Assembly (NCBI RefSeq): GCF_000001735.4
Contig: NC_003071.7
Location: 4,829,151 to 4,893,150, forward strand
Source: Arabidopsis thaliana
Taxonomy: Eukaryota > Streptophyta > Magnoliopsida > Brassicales > Brassicaceae
Length of the DNA: 64,000 nucleotides
Reading direction: 5' to 3'
How positions within the stretch are numbered: the first letter of the stretch is position 1; every line of letters starts with the position of its first letter. Of the stretch, positions 36,333 to 49,416 are shown piece after piece. Both the position numbers and the translations under genes were made by a program. A model generated the notes under the pieces. It worked only from the letters and a program-made list of their open reading frames with translations, searched no databases and was not told the origin of the DNA.

Positions 36333-37228
36333 GGTAGAAAGATGAAAGAAAGATGAGAGATGTGAGAGAATTCGAGAAGAGAGATGAGAGATGTGGGAGA
36401 AGAGAGATGAGAGATGAAAGAAAAAGAGAAAAGAAGATGAAAGATGAAAGATGAAAGATGTAAGAATAGATCGAAAAAGAAAGAGGAAAAAGAAAAAATT
36501 GAAATTTTTGGTTTTGGAGAGAATCTCAAAAATTGTTAGGCGCCAAAAATTTTGGGGGAAAACCAAAAAATTTAATTCTCCACATGTGCGCCATTTTTTT
36601 GGAGATTTTTTACATGTGCGCAGCCTTTTTATAGCATAGTATTTCCTAAGGTTTTGGTAATGCCAATTTCTCAAATAATATTACTTTCCATGTTTTTCAT
36701 GTTTAGTAGTATTTCTTATATTTACAATTTGTTTATTTAGTAGTACACTGGATAAACTTTATAAATATAGAGGTTTAAATGTTTTGTGCAATTATAAATT
36801 AAATATATATAGCAATATGAATTTTTTATTTAAAGTTGGTGTTAATATTAAAAGTGAGCTTAAAAGTATATGGGATATGTTGTATTGAGTCTACTAAAGA
36901 GAAGTTAAAACGATTTAATATTAAAATTTCTAACTTAATTAAGTATAAATGATTAATAATACATTTTTATCTGTTAATAACCCACTGTATTCATTTTTTT
37001 TTAGTTTTGAGGTAAACAAATTCGAACTCCATAATACAAACTTAGTATTACCGGTTGTACTAATATGACCAAAAATTTGACAAAAACAGACATGATATTA
37101 TTTGTTATAACTAGTATTACAAAAAAACAATAGAAATAGACATAGTATTACAGAAGGGGAAATACAGTATTACATAGTATGTCCATACAATCAAAACAAC
37201 AAATCACTGTAGAAACAAAGTAAAATAC

Positions 37229-39515
37229 TCAGATAGGCGTATTCCCAAATAATAATTGTTGACACGATTGCCTTGGACGCCTTTTGTTTTGCGTCCTTTC
37301 TCGTTTTGGCCGCTTTTCCCCGGTTGATGGAAATCTTAGCATTTTTTTCCTTCCCTTCTTCGGTTTTTTAGACAACGAAACTATCTTCAACGCCTTTACT
37401 TCATCTGATACTTCTCATTGCGACCTATCCGGAACAAAATAAATAGTCCTATAATAGGTCAATGCCCACAATTCCGCCCAATAATATTTTGTAACCAAAT
37501 CATGTAACTCCAAACCTCTTCTCCGATCTTCATCATCCATAATGCTAATGAAAGCGGCTAATGCATGAATACAAGGATATTTTTGGATATCGAACACCTT
37601 GCAACTGCAAGTTTTCAAAAGCAAGCTCACCGTATAATCTATTCCTTTCTCGCATGTGATTACATATTCACGCTCGAATGAGTTTAGCTCCACCATTTTC
37701 AGCTTCTCGGCAAAAACCCACAAATCATGCAAATAATTCTCCACCAAAGGCACCATCTTATTTTCAAAGGATCCAGACGCGGCTTCCATCCGATGTTCAT
37801 TAAACCAAACGGAAATTTTTTGATGATCGCATCAAGCATTGGTATTAACGAGTATTTCCTTGCGTTGCGAAACACATTGTTCAAAGATTCCACACAATTG
37901 CTTGTGTCTAAGTTGTATCTTTCTCCGGGGAAACAACTCCTTGCCCATTTTTCTTTCACGGTTGTATCCTCCAAATACTTGGTCGCCTTAGGATATCTCA
38001 ACTTAAACTCATCATACGCCCGGTTGAAGTCCGCCACGACGTAGACCCGACTTAACTCCTGAAACTTCCATGCGAGTACGTCTCTGTTGGTGTTAGTAGC
38101 ATGACCTTTCACATTTTGGGACAAATGCCAAATACAATACCCTTGATGAGCCGCGGTATACACGTTCCGTATGGCCTTTAGCTTCTCGAAAAACCAATCC
38201 CAACTAGCATCATTCTCACTGTCGAGTACGGCAAACGCTATGATGTAATGGTGACGGTTAGGGTCTTGAGCCGAGGCAAACACTAGCACCATGCCATATC
38301 CGTTCTTCAAATGTGTTGCATCCACAATTAAAACTTTCCTCATCACTCTAAAGCCTTCAATGCTAGCTCCCAAAGCTACGAATACGTACTGAAATTTATC
38401 ATTCTCATCCAATTTCAGATAAGTAAATGTACCATCATTTACCTTCTTCAACATATACAAATAACAATTAATATCCTTGTATCTTTCTTCCGGGCTACCT
38501 TTTAAGTCATAAATCGCATGATATTTCCCCCTTAGCGTTGTCGAGTATGATACTTTCACACCTAATTTCGTCTGAACTAGCTCCATGATAATCCTTGGAA
38601 CCGGAGTTTCCAACTGTCCCGGAAAATGATCATGAAGGAGAGGTGCGACTAATTATGGGTTGCCTTTCCTTTTTCTGAGCCTACTACTACCTTTACTTAG
38701 CCGAGTGCAACTATGCATCTTATTGTACCTTCTAATCGAGAATATATCAGTATTACTGATATTTGACGCTCGTAAACGCCAAGAACAACTTTCTTTGGCA
38801 CACTTAAGGACATAGCGCTCCTTATCCGACTTCTTAATCACATAACCAAAACTGTTAGCAAATGCAGCTCTACCCACCACCTCGTGCAATGCCGCCTTGT
38901 TTGAAAATTCTTGACGTAAGGTCAACCCAATTCCGTCTTCCCATTCTTTTTTAAACATACCAGGTTCTACAGCAGGTGGCGACTCAACATACTGTTCCCC
39001 CCTATCAGAATTATCCATAGACTCATCATAGCGTGTTTCATCTTCTTGAGTCTCGTGATCCTCCTCCACTATTGCCACAAGTTGTTGTTGAGTTCCTTTT
39101 TCCTCTTCTAATAAGACGATGAGTGCACCATCATCCACTCTCATTTCATCGTCCTCTGAATTTAACTCCGTATAGTTCTTACCAACATAACTTTTACCAA
39201 CTCTAGACAATTGCTCGGACAATTGCTCAAGCGGTTTAGAGATCTCCTCCACAACCAAAACACTTCTCCGGTTATTTTTTGCGGATGTTACATAAATAAA
39301 GACATCCTCATCATCACAAACGTTCATCTCTTCCTCTACTCCGAACAACCATGGATTGTACCTCATATGCAATTAACCTTATTTGCATCTAATCCAAGCT
39401 TCGTCAATATCCTATCTTCTAACATTGAAAGAGTTATCTTCTCCCCTAATGTCTTCATCATCACATTATACATGTGACCTTCGAATTTAAAATATATGAT
39501 CACGTTCTCTTTCAT
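37229..39515 (-). pseudogene. mudrA-type transposase of element A (VANA-like), broken
   Basis: From the ATG at 39515 come an N-terminal PB1-like segment, an acidic linker, a MuDR DNA-binding domain (LTLRQEFSNKAALHEVVGRA, then CAKESCSWRLRASNIS), the MULE transposase core (VLIVDATHLKNGYGMVLVFA, AFAVLDSENDASWDWFFEKL, GYCIWHLSQNVK) and a SWIM finger (TCSCKVFDIQKYPCIHAL). The protein would cut and rejoin element ends in the nucleus. Lesions are a one-base loss near 39372, TAA at 38653, a shift in a T-run at 37815-37821, TGA at 37413, and an in-frame deletion that fuses WFFEKLK to AIRNVY. That deletion removes the segment holding the second catalytic Asp ('SDR'). The C-terminal zinc knuckle seen in element B's protein is not recognisable. 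It is clearly inactive. Confidence 0.85.
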
Positions 39516-40250
39516 TGTAACCTGCCAAAACAATACACATACTCAGTCAATATTACTAGTAATACCGATTCTACTACATTTTCAGTTTTACTAGTACTAA
39601 TTCCGAAATATTACATGTGTGAGTAATACTATTACATATATGAAATACTACGTGTCTAAGTAATACTGGTGCTATTAAAACATACTATCTATATAAATTA
39701 CGGTACAAGTTGTACCGTACAACTATACCTAGTTCGACCAGTATTATTTTCGCGACAAGAACAAATATTCGATTTGAGTTCAATTTAGTATGAATCAGTA
39801 TGTGAAATCAATTGCTTATCCATTAACAGACCAAATTGAGCCTAAATCTATACTTAAACTTCTAATGTAGGTGCTAGAACACAATAACCCAAATCTAATT
39901 GGATTGAATCTCAAAATCCTCAAAATTTGTAAATTCAAAGAGAAATCTTTTAGATTGTTCTAAATACATACTTGGACTTCAATGCTCGACGCAGCTCGTA
40001 GGAAGAAAATAAATGACAACAATGTAGAGCTCGTCGACGGTGGAGGAGCTCGTCGGAAGAGCGTCGGGGAAAAAAGAGGTAGGTGACGAATTCTTTTTTT
40101 TTCTTGTTTTCTTCTTTATTTTCTGTTTTTAATTTTATTTCATTTTTGAATTTCCTTTAATCCTGATAAGGGCAAAATGGTCTAAACACATTTCATTAAA
40201 GAAAAAGGGATATGTAGTAGAAAAGGATTTTAGAGGTTTGTGGTGTCACA

Positions 40251-41930
40251 AAGGGGACATGAGAGATGATCATTCGACCTCACGTGCAACACACGTATTT
40301 TGTTTTAAATTCAAGAGACCGTTACAGGTAGTAATAGGATTTCCTGAAAAAATGGGATATCCGGTTCAGATCCGGATTATAGGGTTAAAATTTCAAATGA
40401 CAGCAAGATATACAAACCAAAAGACGTAAACACATAGGACGATTGGTAGCGATTAGTAGTTTTGGCTTTAAAGACTTCGACTTTTAAAATTTGAGCTATA
40501 GAAAATTTGGTTGTAAAGACTTTTGCTGTAGAAACTTTAGATATAAAAATTTAATTGGTAAAACAAAGTTGTAGAAGCTATGACTGTTATATTATTATTA
40601 TTATTATTATTATTATAAATTAATATTAATAATAAATAAAAACAATGTTAGAAATAATTTTATGTAACAATAAAATTTTATAATGATAAAAAGTTAGAAA
40701 ATACAAAAATTCATAAAGAAATGGATACATAAATATTCTGAAGAAATAAACTAGATATATATTATTCATTCATTTTTTAATAACCAAACATTGCATTACG
40801 AAGGTGCTTTTTAAAAATCAAATTATTAAATAATAAATCTTTATTTAAAATAAATGACAAATATCTAGAAAACAAATTCTAAGTAAACAAATTTATTTAC
40901 ATTTTTTGTTTCATGCCAAAATTTAATATCTAAACACATTAATAAGTGGGGATAATGATGAAGCAATTAATGAACTAATTGAATGACATATGTGAAATGT
41001 ATAGTATTTGAAAAATACTAATTTTTGTTTGTTCACCAAAAAATAACTAATTCAATAACGCTTTTACATCCAATTAATGGTGATGATGAAAAATGAAATA
41101 ATTCCTAGTGAAATGGATTTTAGAAGAAAGATTAAAAAATGATAATAATTAATTTATTAAAAATATTTTGTGAAAAAATATATGTAAACTGGTACAAAGT
41201 TGTTAATTATTTTGGGGAGAAGAAAAAAAAAATTTAATAATTAATTTGGAGAAAAGAAAAGAAAAACTTTGAAATCCTTGTTTATGAGACCATGTATGCT
41301 AAACACATAAAACTAGGGTGAGCCGTATCAGTTTATTGAGACTTTTGATACCCAGTATCAATTTAGGTGGCAGGCCATGATTTGTCGCATTAATTGTTTT
41401 GGTAAAAAAAATAAAAAAAAAATAAAAAAAAAATTATTTTGTTTCTTTCAAAATTTTCTCTTTCGCTCTTACGGCGATCTGACGATTTCTTCTCATCTTT
41501 TCTCAGCTACAGCCGGTATGACGTAGATCTCCGTCTATCTAGAACATTTTTTTTAGTTTTTTTGAATTTTATGTTTTATTTTGCTTAAGTATATTCTACA
41601 TTTTTTTAATTGTAATATTATCTTTTGTAATCCTGTGTTTTAATATATTAATTTTTGATTTTGTAACAAAAAATCTTATGATACTTAAACCGGTCTAACC
41701 AATGCAGACATATTTAGTAGGAGTATCATAACAAATTTCAAACAATAAACAAACATTATAAATAATACTAAAAAAATTCCTTATGATTCTATATGAGGCT
41801 TTAAAACATAAGGAAAAATAAAAAAAACTTTGAGAACTTACAAAAAAATAAAGTAAAAAAAGCCTAATTGGCAAAAAAAAAAATCCTGTTAGGACTTTAG
41901 ATCACTTTTAAAGTCTTGAAAGTTAGTAGC
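40251..41930. other. AT-rich intergenic DNA with a TTA microsatellite
   Basis: A run of about nine ATT units lies near 40588-40616. The remainder is AT-rich and shows no gene. Confidence 0.5.
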
Positions 41931-41933
41931 CTT

Positions 41934-43426
41934 AGGCCAACTCCAATGGGGAGTTCTCTGGTGCATTTGTATGGGTTCCCTTGTTAAAGTTACAAAAAAA
42001 TAAATCTAAACTGAAAATAAATGAGAGAGCCAGCTCTCTAAAGAGAGTTTTTAGAATTTGAGAGAGCCGCCTAAATGTCACCATCTGATTGGTCGTGCAT
42101 TTTTAACAAAAAAAGAAAGAAAGAAGGAGAGTTAAATATTTTTCTTTGCCCGATATTTTCGCTCTCTCTCTCGCGATTTTCTTCAAATTCTAATTTCATC
42201 AAGATTTTGTTAAAAAAACGAGTTAGGGCTATTACGTTCATCGTATAATGCGTTAAGACTGATTTGGGTTTGCTAAAGATGGTTTTATGGCTGCAAATGT
42301 CTGATGTTGCTGAGCGCCCACAAGATGCTCGATGAAATGCCAAAGAGAGAGGTTGATTGCTAAATTGCATTTTTTCAGTTCTGAATGATTTCTATTGTTT
42401 GTGTTCTGTTATGTTAATGTTTGAATCATTTCATCTCTGAATGATAAATGCTTGCTTTGGTTCATCTCTGTCATGTTAATACAAGTGTTGTTCTGTGTAT
42501 AGGCTTGAATCGGAAGCAAATAGGTCTGTTAATTCATTATGCTCAGCTAAAAGGCCAAAAGGATGAAAGCTTTGAGATGCAAGTGTGAAGATTCATTGGA
42601 GTTTATGTGTTTAGTTTTTCTAGTGTGTGAGTTTTGAGAGTGTGGAGTATGTCACGATTTGAGAGCCAAATGTACCCCAAACACTTTTACACATTTTTTC
42701 AAAAATTTAAATAGCCAAATGTATCCCAAACACTTTTACACATTTTTCAAAAATTTAAACCTTTGACCATTGGAGAATGTTGGTGGTCATGTGAAATTAT
42801 TTTACATAGTGTGGTAATTATTTTAATGGCTATACATGAGGTCAAAGGATGATGGAACATGATATTGAAGGACAATTCAAAGTTTCTATAATACACATGT
42901 ACGAAGGTATACATTATTCACAGAGGCCAAGTTTTGATAATACACATGTACTTCTACGATTCTTATTGCTACCAAAAATGAGCTCCTTCCAATACGATTA
43001 ATGATAAAATGTTCTTAGCATCAGATTTTGTTTTTAACAAAAATTAGTTCCTTCCAATACACATAAATTTAATAAGTGTTTTAATAACATTTAAATTAAC
43101 CAACCAAACAAAATATTCACTTGTCGTTATTCGCTTCGCAACAATCAACGAAACTAATGATCGTTATTTGTTTTCTTTCACATATATTTTAAAATATTTG
43201 AAAATAAAGTATATTTAATATTTTATGATTTACAATAATTGTTAAATTTTATAAAATAAAATAATTTTTAATTATTTTTTTTCAGAGAACCCATATAAGA
43301 GAGACTACCATTGGAGTATGAAAAACTAAAAACAAAAAAATCAAAAGCTCTCTTGTAACATTTTTGAAATTTAATCATAAAAAATGGAAAGACCATTGAG
43401 GGACTCTCTCCATTGGATATGCTCTA
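41934..43426. mobile_element. Non-autonomous DNA transposon-like unit with inverted ends
   Basis: The left edge reads CCAACTCCAATGGGGAGTTC followed by TATGGGTTCCC. An inverted match lies at 43270-43320 (minus strand CATACTCCAATGGTAGTCTC, then TATGGGTTCTCTG). A second inverted copy of the TCCAATGG end lies at 43405-43426. This 'TCCAATGG' end resembles Harbinger- or hAT-type MITEs of plants. The exact right end and the target duplication are not clear. The interior is non-coding and holds a 49-bp tandem repeat. Confidence 0.5.
42665..42762. repeat. Tandem repeat, two units of 49 bp
   Basis: GCCAAATGTACCCCAAACAC at 42665 recurs as GCCAAATGTATCCCAAACAC at 42714. Both are followed by TTTTACACATTTTT and CAAAAATTTAAA. 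Confidence 0.85.
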
Positions 43427-43432
43427 GAGCTG

Positions 43433-43979
43433 TATGGAAGGACTCATATGATTTCGATTAGCATGGGAAGAACATCGATTTTAATTCGCGCTATAGGGTC
43501 ACGAAACAAATTACAAGATCTAGATGATGGTGAAAGTTATCTTACAACACCGAGAGAGGCCACATCGAGAAGAAACAATGAAGATCAGAGGCGAAACCGT
43601 GAAAGAGTCTTTGTGATCCAGAGATTTAAATAAGTTGTTTCTGCAAGTTTCTTACAAATAAATCAAAATCATTGAATGATTGACCTTGTCACAATGTCAA
43701 TACTTATGGCTTCTATAAGACTTAGTTACATAATAAGCAAAATAAACATATATTGATATGCTTAGCCGGATAGCCAAAAAATAAAAGAAGTGACGTGACC
43801 ATAATCACAGGCTCTCAATGTAACTAGAACATAGTAAACGATAGAAATATTAAAACTATTAAACACAACTACACTAAAAAAACATTGATCATAAGCATTT
43901 AGATAAAGCATGCATGGAGCTTCTAGTGAACTTAGTAGGAAGCGATATCCAACAATAGCTTTAACCTGCATTCTTTTTT
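43433..43979. other. Flank of element B, no gene supported
   Basis: A 61-codon plus-strand frame at 43448 and a minus-strand frame at 43762 show no known motif. I take both as chance or worn fragments. Confidence 0.35.
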
Positions 43980-44436
43980 AAGAAAATTTCACGTTATAAC
44001 ACCCTTGTGACTTTTTCTTTCACAAATAGACAAAGTGGGCTGGGTCAACCACGTTTTAGCCATTAGGCCCAAAATGGCCGAATTTGCCCTCCAACGAGAA
44101 ACTGACGGAGGCGGTTTCGTTTCGTGGAACCGGTTCACTTTCCTTAACCGTTTTCTGGTTTCAAAATAATTTAAATATTTAAAATTATTAATTTTAAAAC
44201 TGAAAATAAATCAAAAACTGTCTTCTTCGAGAAAGCAGAACAGTTCCGTCGAAACGAAGAGTGGTTTCGAAGAACCAGAAAAATTCCGACAAAACTGAAT
44301 CACAATTCCGATTGAGGCTCTGTTCGAGTTCTAGTCGTTGCTAAAGTGGAGAAAATTTCGATAGGGTTCGTGTTAAAGTGTGGAACAATAATACGCTTTT
44401 TGGGTTTATCGATTAACTGTTCATAGAAGAGCTCTA

Positions 44437-47400
44437 ATGGCGGCGACGAGGAAGAGTAGTCGGCGGCGAGGAGTTTCGGATATTGATGAGGCATCGGCGG
44501 CGACGACAAATCTGGGTTAGTTTTCCCTAACTTCGTTTGGAGAATGATTGATTCAAAATCTAGGTTAATTTTAGAGATTTCAACTCATAAATTTTCAATT
44601 GACAAAGGGATTTTGTTTTTTTCCGCCAAAAACAGTTGATTGAGTATAAAAGGTTTCGGTGTACGTGTATATGAAAATCGAGTTTATGTTTAGTTGGTAT
44701 TTGGATATAGTGTACGTGTTAAGAACTTCTTCGTCTTGCTCAACTTTCAGGAAGTACTTCTAATGATCCGGGTGAATTACCACAGAGGTTGTTTGCACTC
44801 GATCACTACCCTAGCAAGGCGAAGATAAATGCGTACTCCAGAGCGGAGTACATTGGTCAAATAGCAGCTGCGCTTAAGGACACACCAGAAATGACGTTCC
44901 TTCTAGATTCTCCATTTGGTGACCTCTTTAGGATCCCTACTAACAAGGCATCCTTTTCTGGTAAACTTGTTCTTGGATTAATATGCCGTCAGTTAGTTAC
45001 AAATAAACGTTATGAGATGTGGATGGTATTCGCTGGTCATCCTATTAGGCTCGGATTAAGAGAATGGGCACTTATAACTGGTTTGGAATGTGGAACCTAT
45101 CCTAAAGATAAGGATGTAGAAAGTGTTATGCAGCGTGAGGAAGGTGAAAATACAGTGTGGGCTACTCTGTTTGGAGATGATAAAGCTAAGCCAACAGTTG
45201 AAGAATTAAGGGATAGATTGATTTCTGAAACTGACATGCCTGCATGGAAGAAATTAGCTCTCGCCCTAATTATCATTGTGGATGGTGTGCTAATATGTGA
45301 CAAGTCTCCTCCTTTGAGACCAAATGAGATGACAGTTGAGCTGACGAAGAACCTTGATTTCTTCTGTAAATATCCCTGGGGAAGGACATCATTTCTGCTT
45401 ACTTTGGAGCGTATCGCAAGTTTCAAAGGAGACACCGACGTTAAAAAACTCCGGAGTGGTTGCAAGCAACATTCTTATGCACTCCATGGCTTCCCACTTG
45501 GACTCCAACTCCTTGCATTCGCAACTATACCGTCTATTGCTAGTCTCCTACCTTCTGAAGGAGATACCGCCGTGTTTACAGAGAGGACTATTAAAAACCT
45601 TTCCAAATTGCGTCCAATCAAGACATCCACCATATTGGCGTGCGAGTCTGCTGAACAGGTTTGTGCAGTTGTTGTTGTACGTACATTGGTATAAAAAAAT
45701 GAAGTACATACACTCTGAAATTAACAATGATCGTCTATGTAGGTGGATATCACATATATTGTGGACCCAGCAGACAGTAATTGCCCAAAATCTTTTGTAT
45801 GGAGGAAAGAAAAAGAGGACCCAAGAGTTGATAACATTTTAAGGATGTTGAAATCTGAGCAGGAGTGGAATAAAAAAATGTGGGTTGGAGGCGATGATGC
45901 GCCTAAGAAGCAAGTCCGGCCCTCAGCAACTGGAGAGAGAGGTAACCATATCTTTTCATCGTATAACTTATATCAGAATTAGGTTCCTCTAAGAGTAGTA
46001 ATGCATGATTTAACCGTTTAATATAGTTATTTTGAAGAGGCAAAGACGGGTGTCAGATCCTGTTGAAAACAAAAAAAGGAAAATTAGTCACTCTGATGAT
46101 GGTGAAGGTGGACCCAGTGGTGGTGATGGTGAAGGTGGACCAAGTGGTGGTGATGGTGAAGGTGGACCAAGTGGTGGTGATGGTGAAGGTGGACCAAGTG
46201 GTGGTGATGGTGAAGGTGGACCCAATGGTGCTGATGGTGAAGGTGGACCCAATGGTGCTGATGGTGAAGTTGGAGACGAAGCGTTCGATAAGTATGCGGG
46301 CGAATTGAGGAGTTTCTTCAAGAGGCAAACACAACTTTTGGATAAAAAGTTTGAAGATTTAAAAGTATTTGTCCGTGAAGAGATACGTGCTGCTCTACAG
46401 TCCCAGGACCGAAAGGAAGAAGGCCCACGATCATCTCACAAATCTGATTCACCATCTGAGAAGGTTGAGAGGGTGACCAAAACTGTTGAGAAGGTGAACA
46501 AAAGGGTTGAGAAGGCGAACAAAAGAGTTGAGAAGGCAGCTGAACAGGTACAGAGAAAATCTGTAAAGAAATCCACCAAACCAAGAAAATTTGTTCCAAG
46601 AAGATCTTCCAGGTTGAACAATACTCCCAAGAAGGCTGCAACTGGTAGTCTTCCTGTCGAGGTACGTCTACAGCATGTACCTTGTGTAAATACAATCGAA
46701 AAAAGGTTTTTATTATGTGTACGTACAACCAAATACTTAGGAATGCGTTATTGGTGTTTATTCACAGGAGGTACCAGGCAATGATGGGGATGGCGAAGTT
46801 TCAGCAAAACAGACCGTCTCTGACTATGATATGGAAAACATATATTTGGGTGGAGCATCATCAACTGAAGAGGTAACTCACTTGTGTAATAGTCATGTTA
46901 TAATTTATGCCTTATTATACGTACAAAAAGAAATATTACTGACCAATTGTATGGTTTTGATTTCGAAGGAGGAAGGAGGGAACTCGGAGATTGAAGAAGA
47001 TTCTTCAAAGTTACACCAAAATGTATCTGACTCTGTAATGGAAGACAATGTCGATCGTGTTCCATCACCATCTCACCAGGTAACTTGTGTTCTTATTATT
47101 TCATTATTGTATGTACAAAATATTTTATGTTCTTAATGTTCTTACTTTTGACATAACAGCCCGAACATGGCATTCCTGATGGTGGTAACTTTGAACAACT
47201 CTTGCCTGACCCAATACTGTCTGACCCAGCCCTTGAGAAAATGTCAGATGATGTATCTTCCTCGTCCCATCAGGTACAGGGTACGTACTACTAATTTTTG
47301 TGTACGTACATATTATTTCTAATTTGTATGCTTTGCATTTGTATAGGACGTTCAGAAAGGACTTGGTGGAAATCCTGAAGAAGAAGTTGTTGCTCCTGAG

Positions 47401-49416
47401 TCACAACAGTTGGAGGAGCCACAATCACCGGAGGTCAAGGTTAGGCAAGAATTTGCTTTTGAAGTTACAGAAGATGGCAATCCCAGTGTACGTACAATGT
47501 TTTTGAAATCTGTTTCGCACCTTTGAATGTTTTGCTGTGAGTTTGACTAATACAATGGCCATCCATCTCCATATAATGAGGTCAGGCTGAAACAATTTGT
47601 GGGGAAGGAGAGGAAGCTTTGAAGGAGGATAAATCTCCAACCGTTGTAGATGAAGCCTTGGAGGTATGTGTTACTATTTTGCTCTTTGTAACGCTTATTT
47701 GCCAATTAGAGATATAACCAATTATTTGGTTACTAAATATGAAGGACACTGCGTTACCTGAAGCGAATCTCAGTGACCCGTCTTCACCAACCGTAGTTGT
47801 TAGCAAGGTAAGTTCCTAACTAACTATAACATTAAAGTCGGAGATATCATTTGATGTTTGTTATATTGTTTTCATTAGGTGCTTACTCAATTGAAGGACG
47901 ATATTCTCGCAGAAAATGTATCTAAAATTCCTGAGAAGGTTGCCGTCCCTGAAGAGGTAATTTATTAGCTAACTATTAATAACATTACTGTCGGAGTTAT
48001 AATTTGAAGTTTGTTAAATTGTTTTCATTAGGTGCTTACTCAATTGAAAGACGATGTTCTCGAAGAAAAAGTATCTGAAAAGGTTGCCATCCCCGAAGAG
48101 GTCAGTATATTATCCCGTGTACCTATTAATATTTCAACTAGACGGGCATATAGTGTACGTACTCTTGTAGCTGTTTCCATGACCAATCTAATTATATGAT
48201 TTTGTGCTTGCTGACAGGAAAGGAGGACGATGTTGTCGAAGCGGGTGTCTCTAAAACTGAAGCAATCGTTGCTCCCGTCAATGAGAAAGAGAAGAAAAGT
48301 GTAAGACGGAGAGTTACCTTCTCCGATGACACCAAAAATGATGATAAAAAAGATCCTGATGTAACATTTGTTGAGGAGAGAGAGGCAGGCCCGGAGGTTT
48401 TGGTTAAGGCTGGCGATTCGTTGTACAATCCTTTGGAGAAGGTTGACGAAGCTAAATTCCAGAAATTATGTACTATAACTCAAGGAGAAAAAAGGTATGC
48501 ATCTGTGCATTCACACAATTATCTGATTGTTTGTCAATCTTATATCAATCCTAACTATTTCATATGTCTTACTAATTTCAGGTGCCATACTCTTTTCGGC
48601 TTTCGGAAAGTGGACAACGAATTCTTCACTACTCTAGCCGAGGCTAATGATTGGGTTGGCTCATACGTAAGTGACCATTAATTACGTACACTGTTGTAAT
48701 TGTACGTATATGTAATAATATGTTTTTGAAAGTACGTACATAACATCATACTTTTATGTACTTTTCAGCACATGGAAATGATGGCACTCTTGATGTGGCA
48801 TAAGAACGGGGAGCATATGAAGAGAAATCGGTATGTCGTTGTGGATCCCAGACTCACTTTCCTTCTGTCAAGCTGTGCCAATGCATTCAGATCCTGTCGT
48901 AAACCCGACACTTTCAAATGGGATAAACTTCTCACACGGTTTTCCAAGGGAGAATGCCTTAATCGTGAACCACAGCTGCATTGGATCAGAGATGTGGACA
49001 TCATATTTGTTCCCATGAACTGGAAAGCTGAGAAGCATTGGGTTGGGTTAGCTATATGCCTGCAACGTCGTGTTATTGAAATCATGGATCCTTTGCGTTC
49101 GCTTACGCGGGAGTCTGTGGTTAGGTCACGTATCCTTCCAATAATGGAGATGCTACCGTACCTAGTCAGAGCGACATGCAAAGATTATCTCGATAAGCCT
49201 TATCCCGTGACTCCTTTTACATACATAAGGAATCAACGTCTACCACAGAATCCAACTACCGGAGATTGCGGTCCGTACGCGATGAAGTTTATTGAGTTGT
49301 ACATGCTTAACACTCCTGTTGAGGACAGGTTTTCGATTGAAGAAGATGATATGTACAACTTCCGTAAGGGTTACGCAGTCGAGCTCTACGAGCATGGAAT
49401 TGGGCCATTAACCTAG
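44437..49416 (+). CDS. DUF1985 - Ulp1-type cysteine protease gene (MULE-borne)
   Basis: The ATG at 44437 opens exon 1 (to 44515) and exon 2 (44751-45658) carries DUF1985: KASFSGKLVLGLICRQLVTN, EMWMVFAGHPIRLGLREWAL, FFCKYPWGRTSFLLTLERI. Exon 3 is 45743-45941. Exon 4 from 46027 has six 9-residue GEGGPSGGD-like repeats, a coiled coil of VEKVNKRVEKA units and a basic tail. About eight short acidic exons follow, two of them a tandem duplication (VLTQLKDD...). The last exon (48769-49416) is a Ulp1 (C48) catalytic domain: EKHWVGLAICLQ (His), IEIMDPL (Asp) and TTGDCGPYAMKFIEL (Cys), ending at TAG. All catalytic residues are present and every exon I followed joins in frame at GT-AG sites. Ulp1 enzymes remove SUMO; in this class the substrate is unknown. 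DUF1985 links it to VANC anti-silencing factors, so a role in protecting the element from silencing is a fair inference. Several introns carry GTACGTAC. Confidence 0.85.
46101..46262 (+). repeat. 27-bp coding minisatellite, six units
   Basis: Six units of GGTGAAGGTGGACC(C/A)AGTG-type sequence encode GEGGP(S/N)G(G/A)D. The middle units are nearly identical and the last two read N and A, so the array probably grew by slippage. It lies in exon 4 of the DUF1985-Ulp1 gene, between the two folded domains. Confidence 0.9.
47815..48105 (+). repeat. Tandem intron-exon duplication, period 153 bp
   Basis: The intron end TTGTTTTCATTAG and exon start GTGCTTACTCAATTGAA recur at 47879 and 48032. The exons encode VLTQLKDDILAENVS and VLTQLKDDVLEEKVS, both ending VA(V/I)PEE. 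The duplication keeps phase and so simply adds one acidic repeat to the protein linker. Confidence 0.85.

Larger units (their letters stand above)
32100..40250. mobile_element. Element A: decayed VANDAL21-like MULE
   Basis: Three genes characteristic of Arabidopsis VANDAL elements lie together: a DUF1985 (VANC-like) gene on the plus strand, then a GRF-zinc-finger/coiled-coil (VANB-like) gene and a mudrA (VANA-like) transposase on the minus strand. The non-coding DNA holds about 17 exact copies of (C/T)AGTATTA(C/T) in either orientation. From memory, this is the motif bound by the VANDAL21 anti-silencing protein VANC21. The ends are not defined: VANDALs lack good terminal inverted repeats, and the limits given are from gene content, motif range and a GGGCAAAATGGTCT block near 40168 like that in the end of element B. 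All three genes are broken, so the copy is not autonomous. Confidence 0.75.

Noticed and set aside
43980-43980. Perfect 9-bp target duplication of element B
   Set aside because: TTCTTTTTT on the left and TTCTTGTAA on the right agree at only six of nine positions, too weak in AT-rich DNA to claim.
44300-44509. Minus-strand 69-codon frame near the left end of element B
   Set aside because: It overlaps exon 1 of the DUF1985-Ulp1 gene, whose splice sites and continuing domain support the plus strand.
46053-46334. Open frames of simple repeat composition on the minus strand
   Set aside because: They are shadows of the 27-bp coding minisatellite in the DUF1985-Ulp1 gene, which has clear domains and splice sites on the plus strand.
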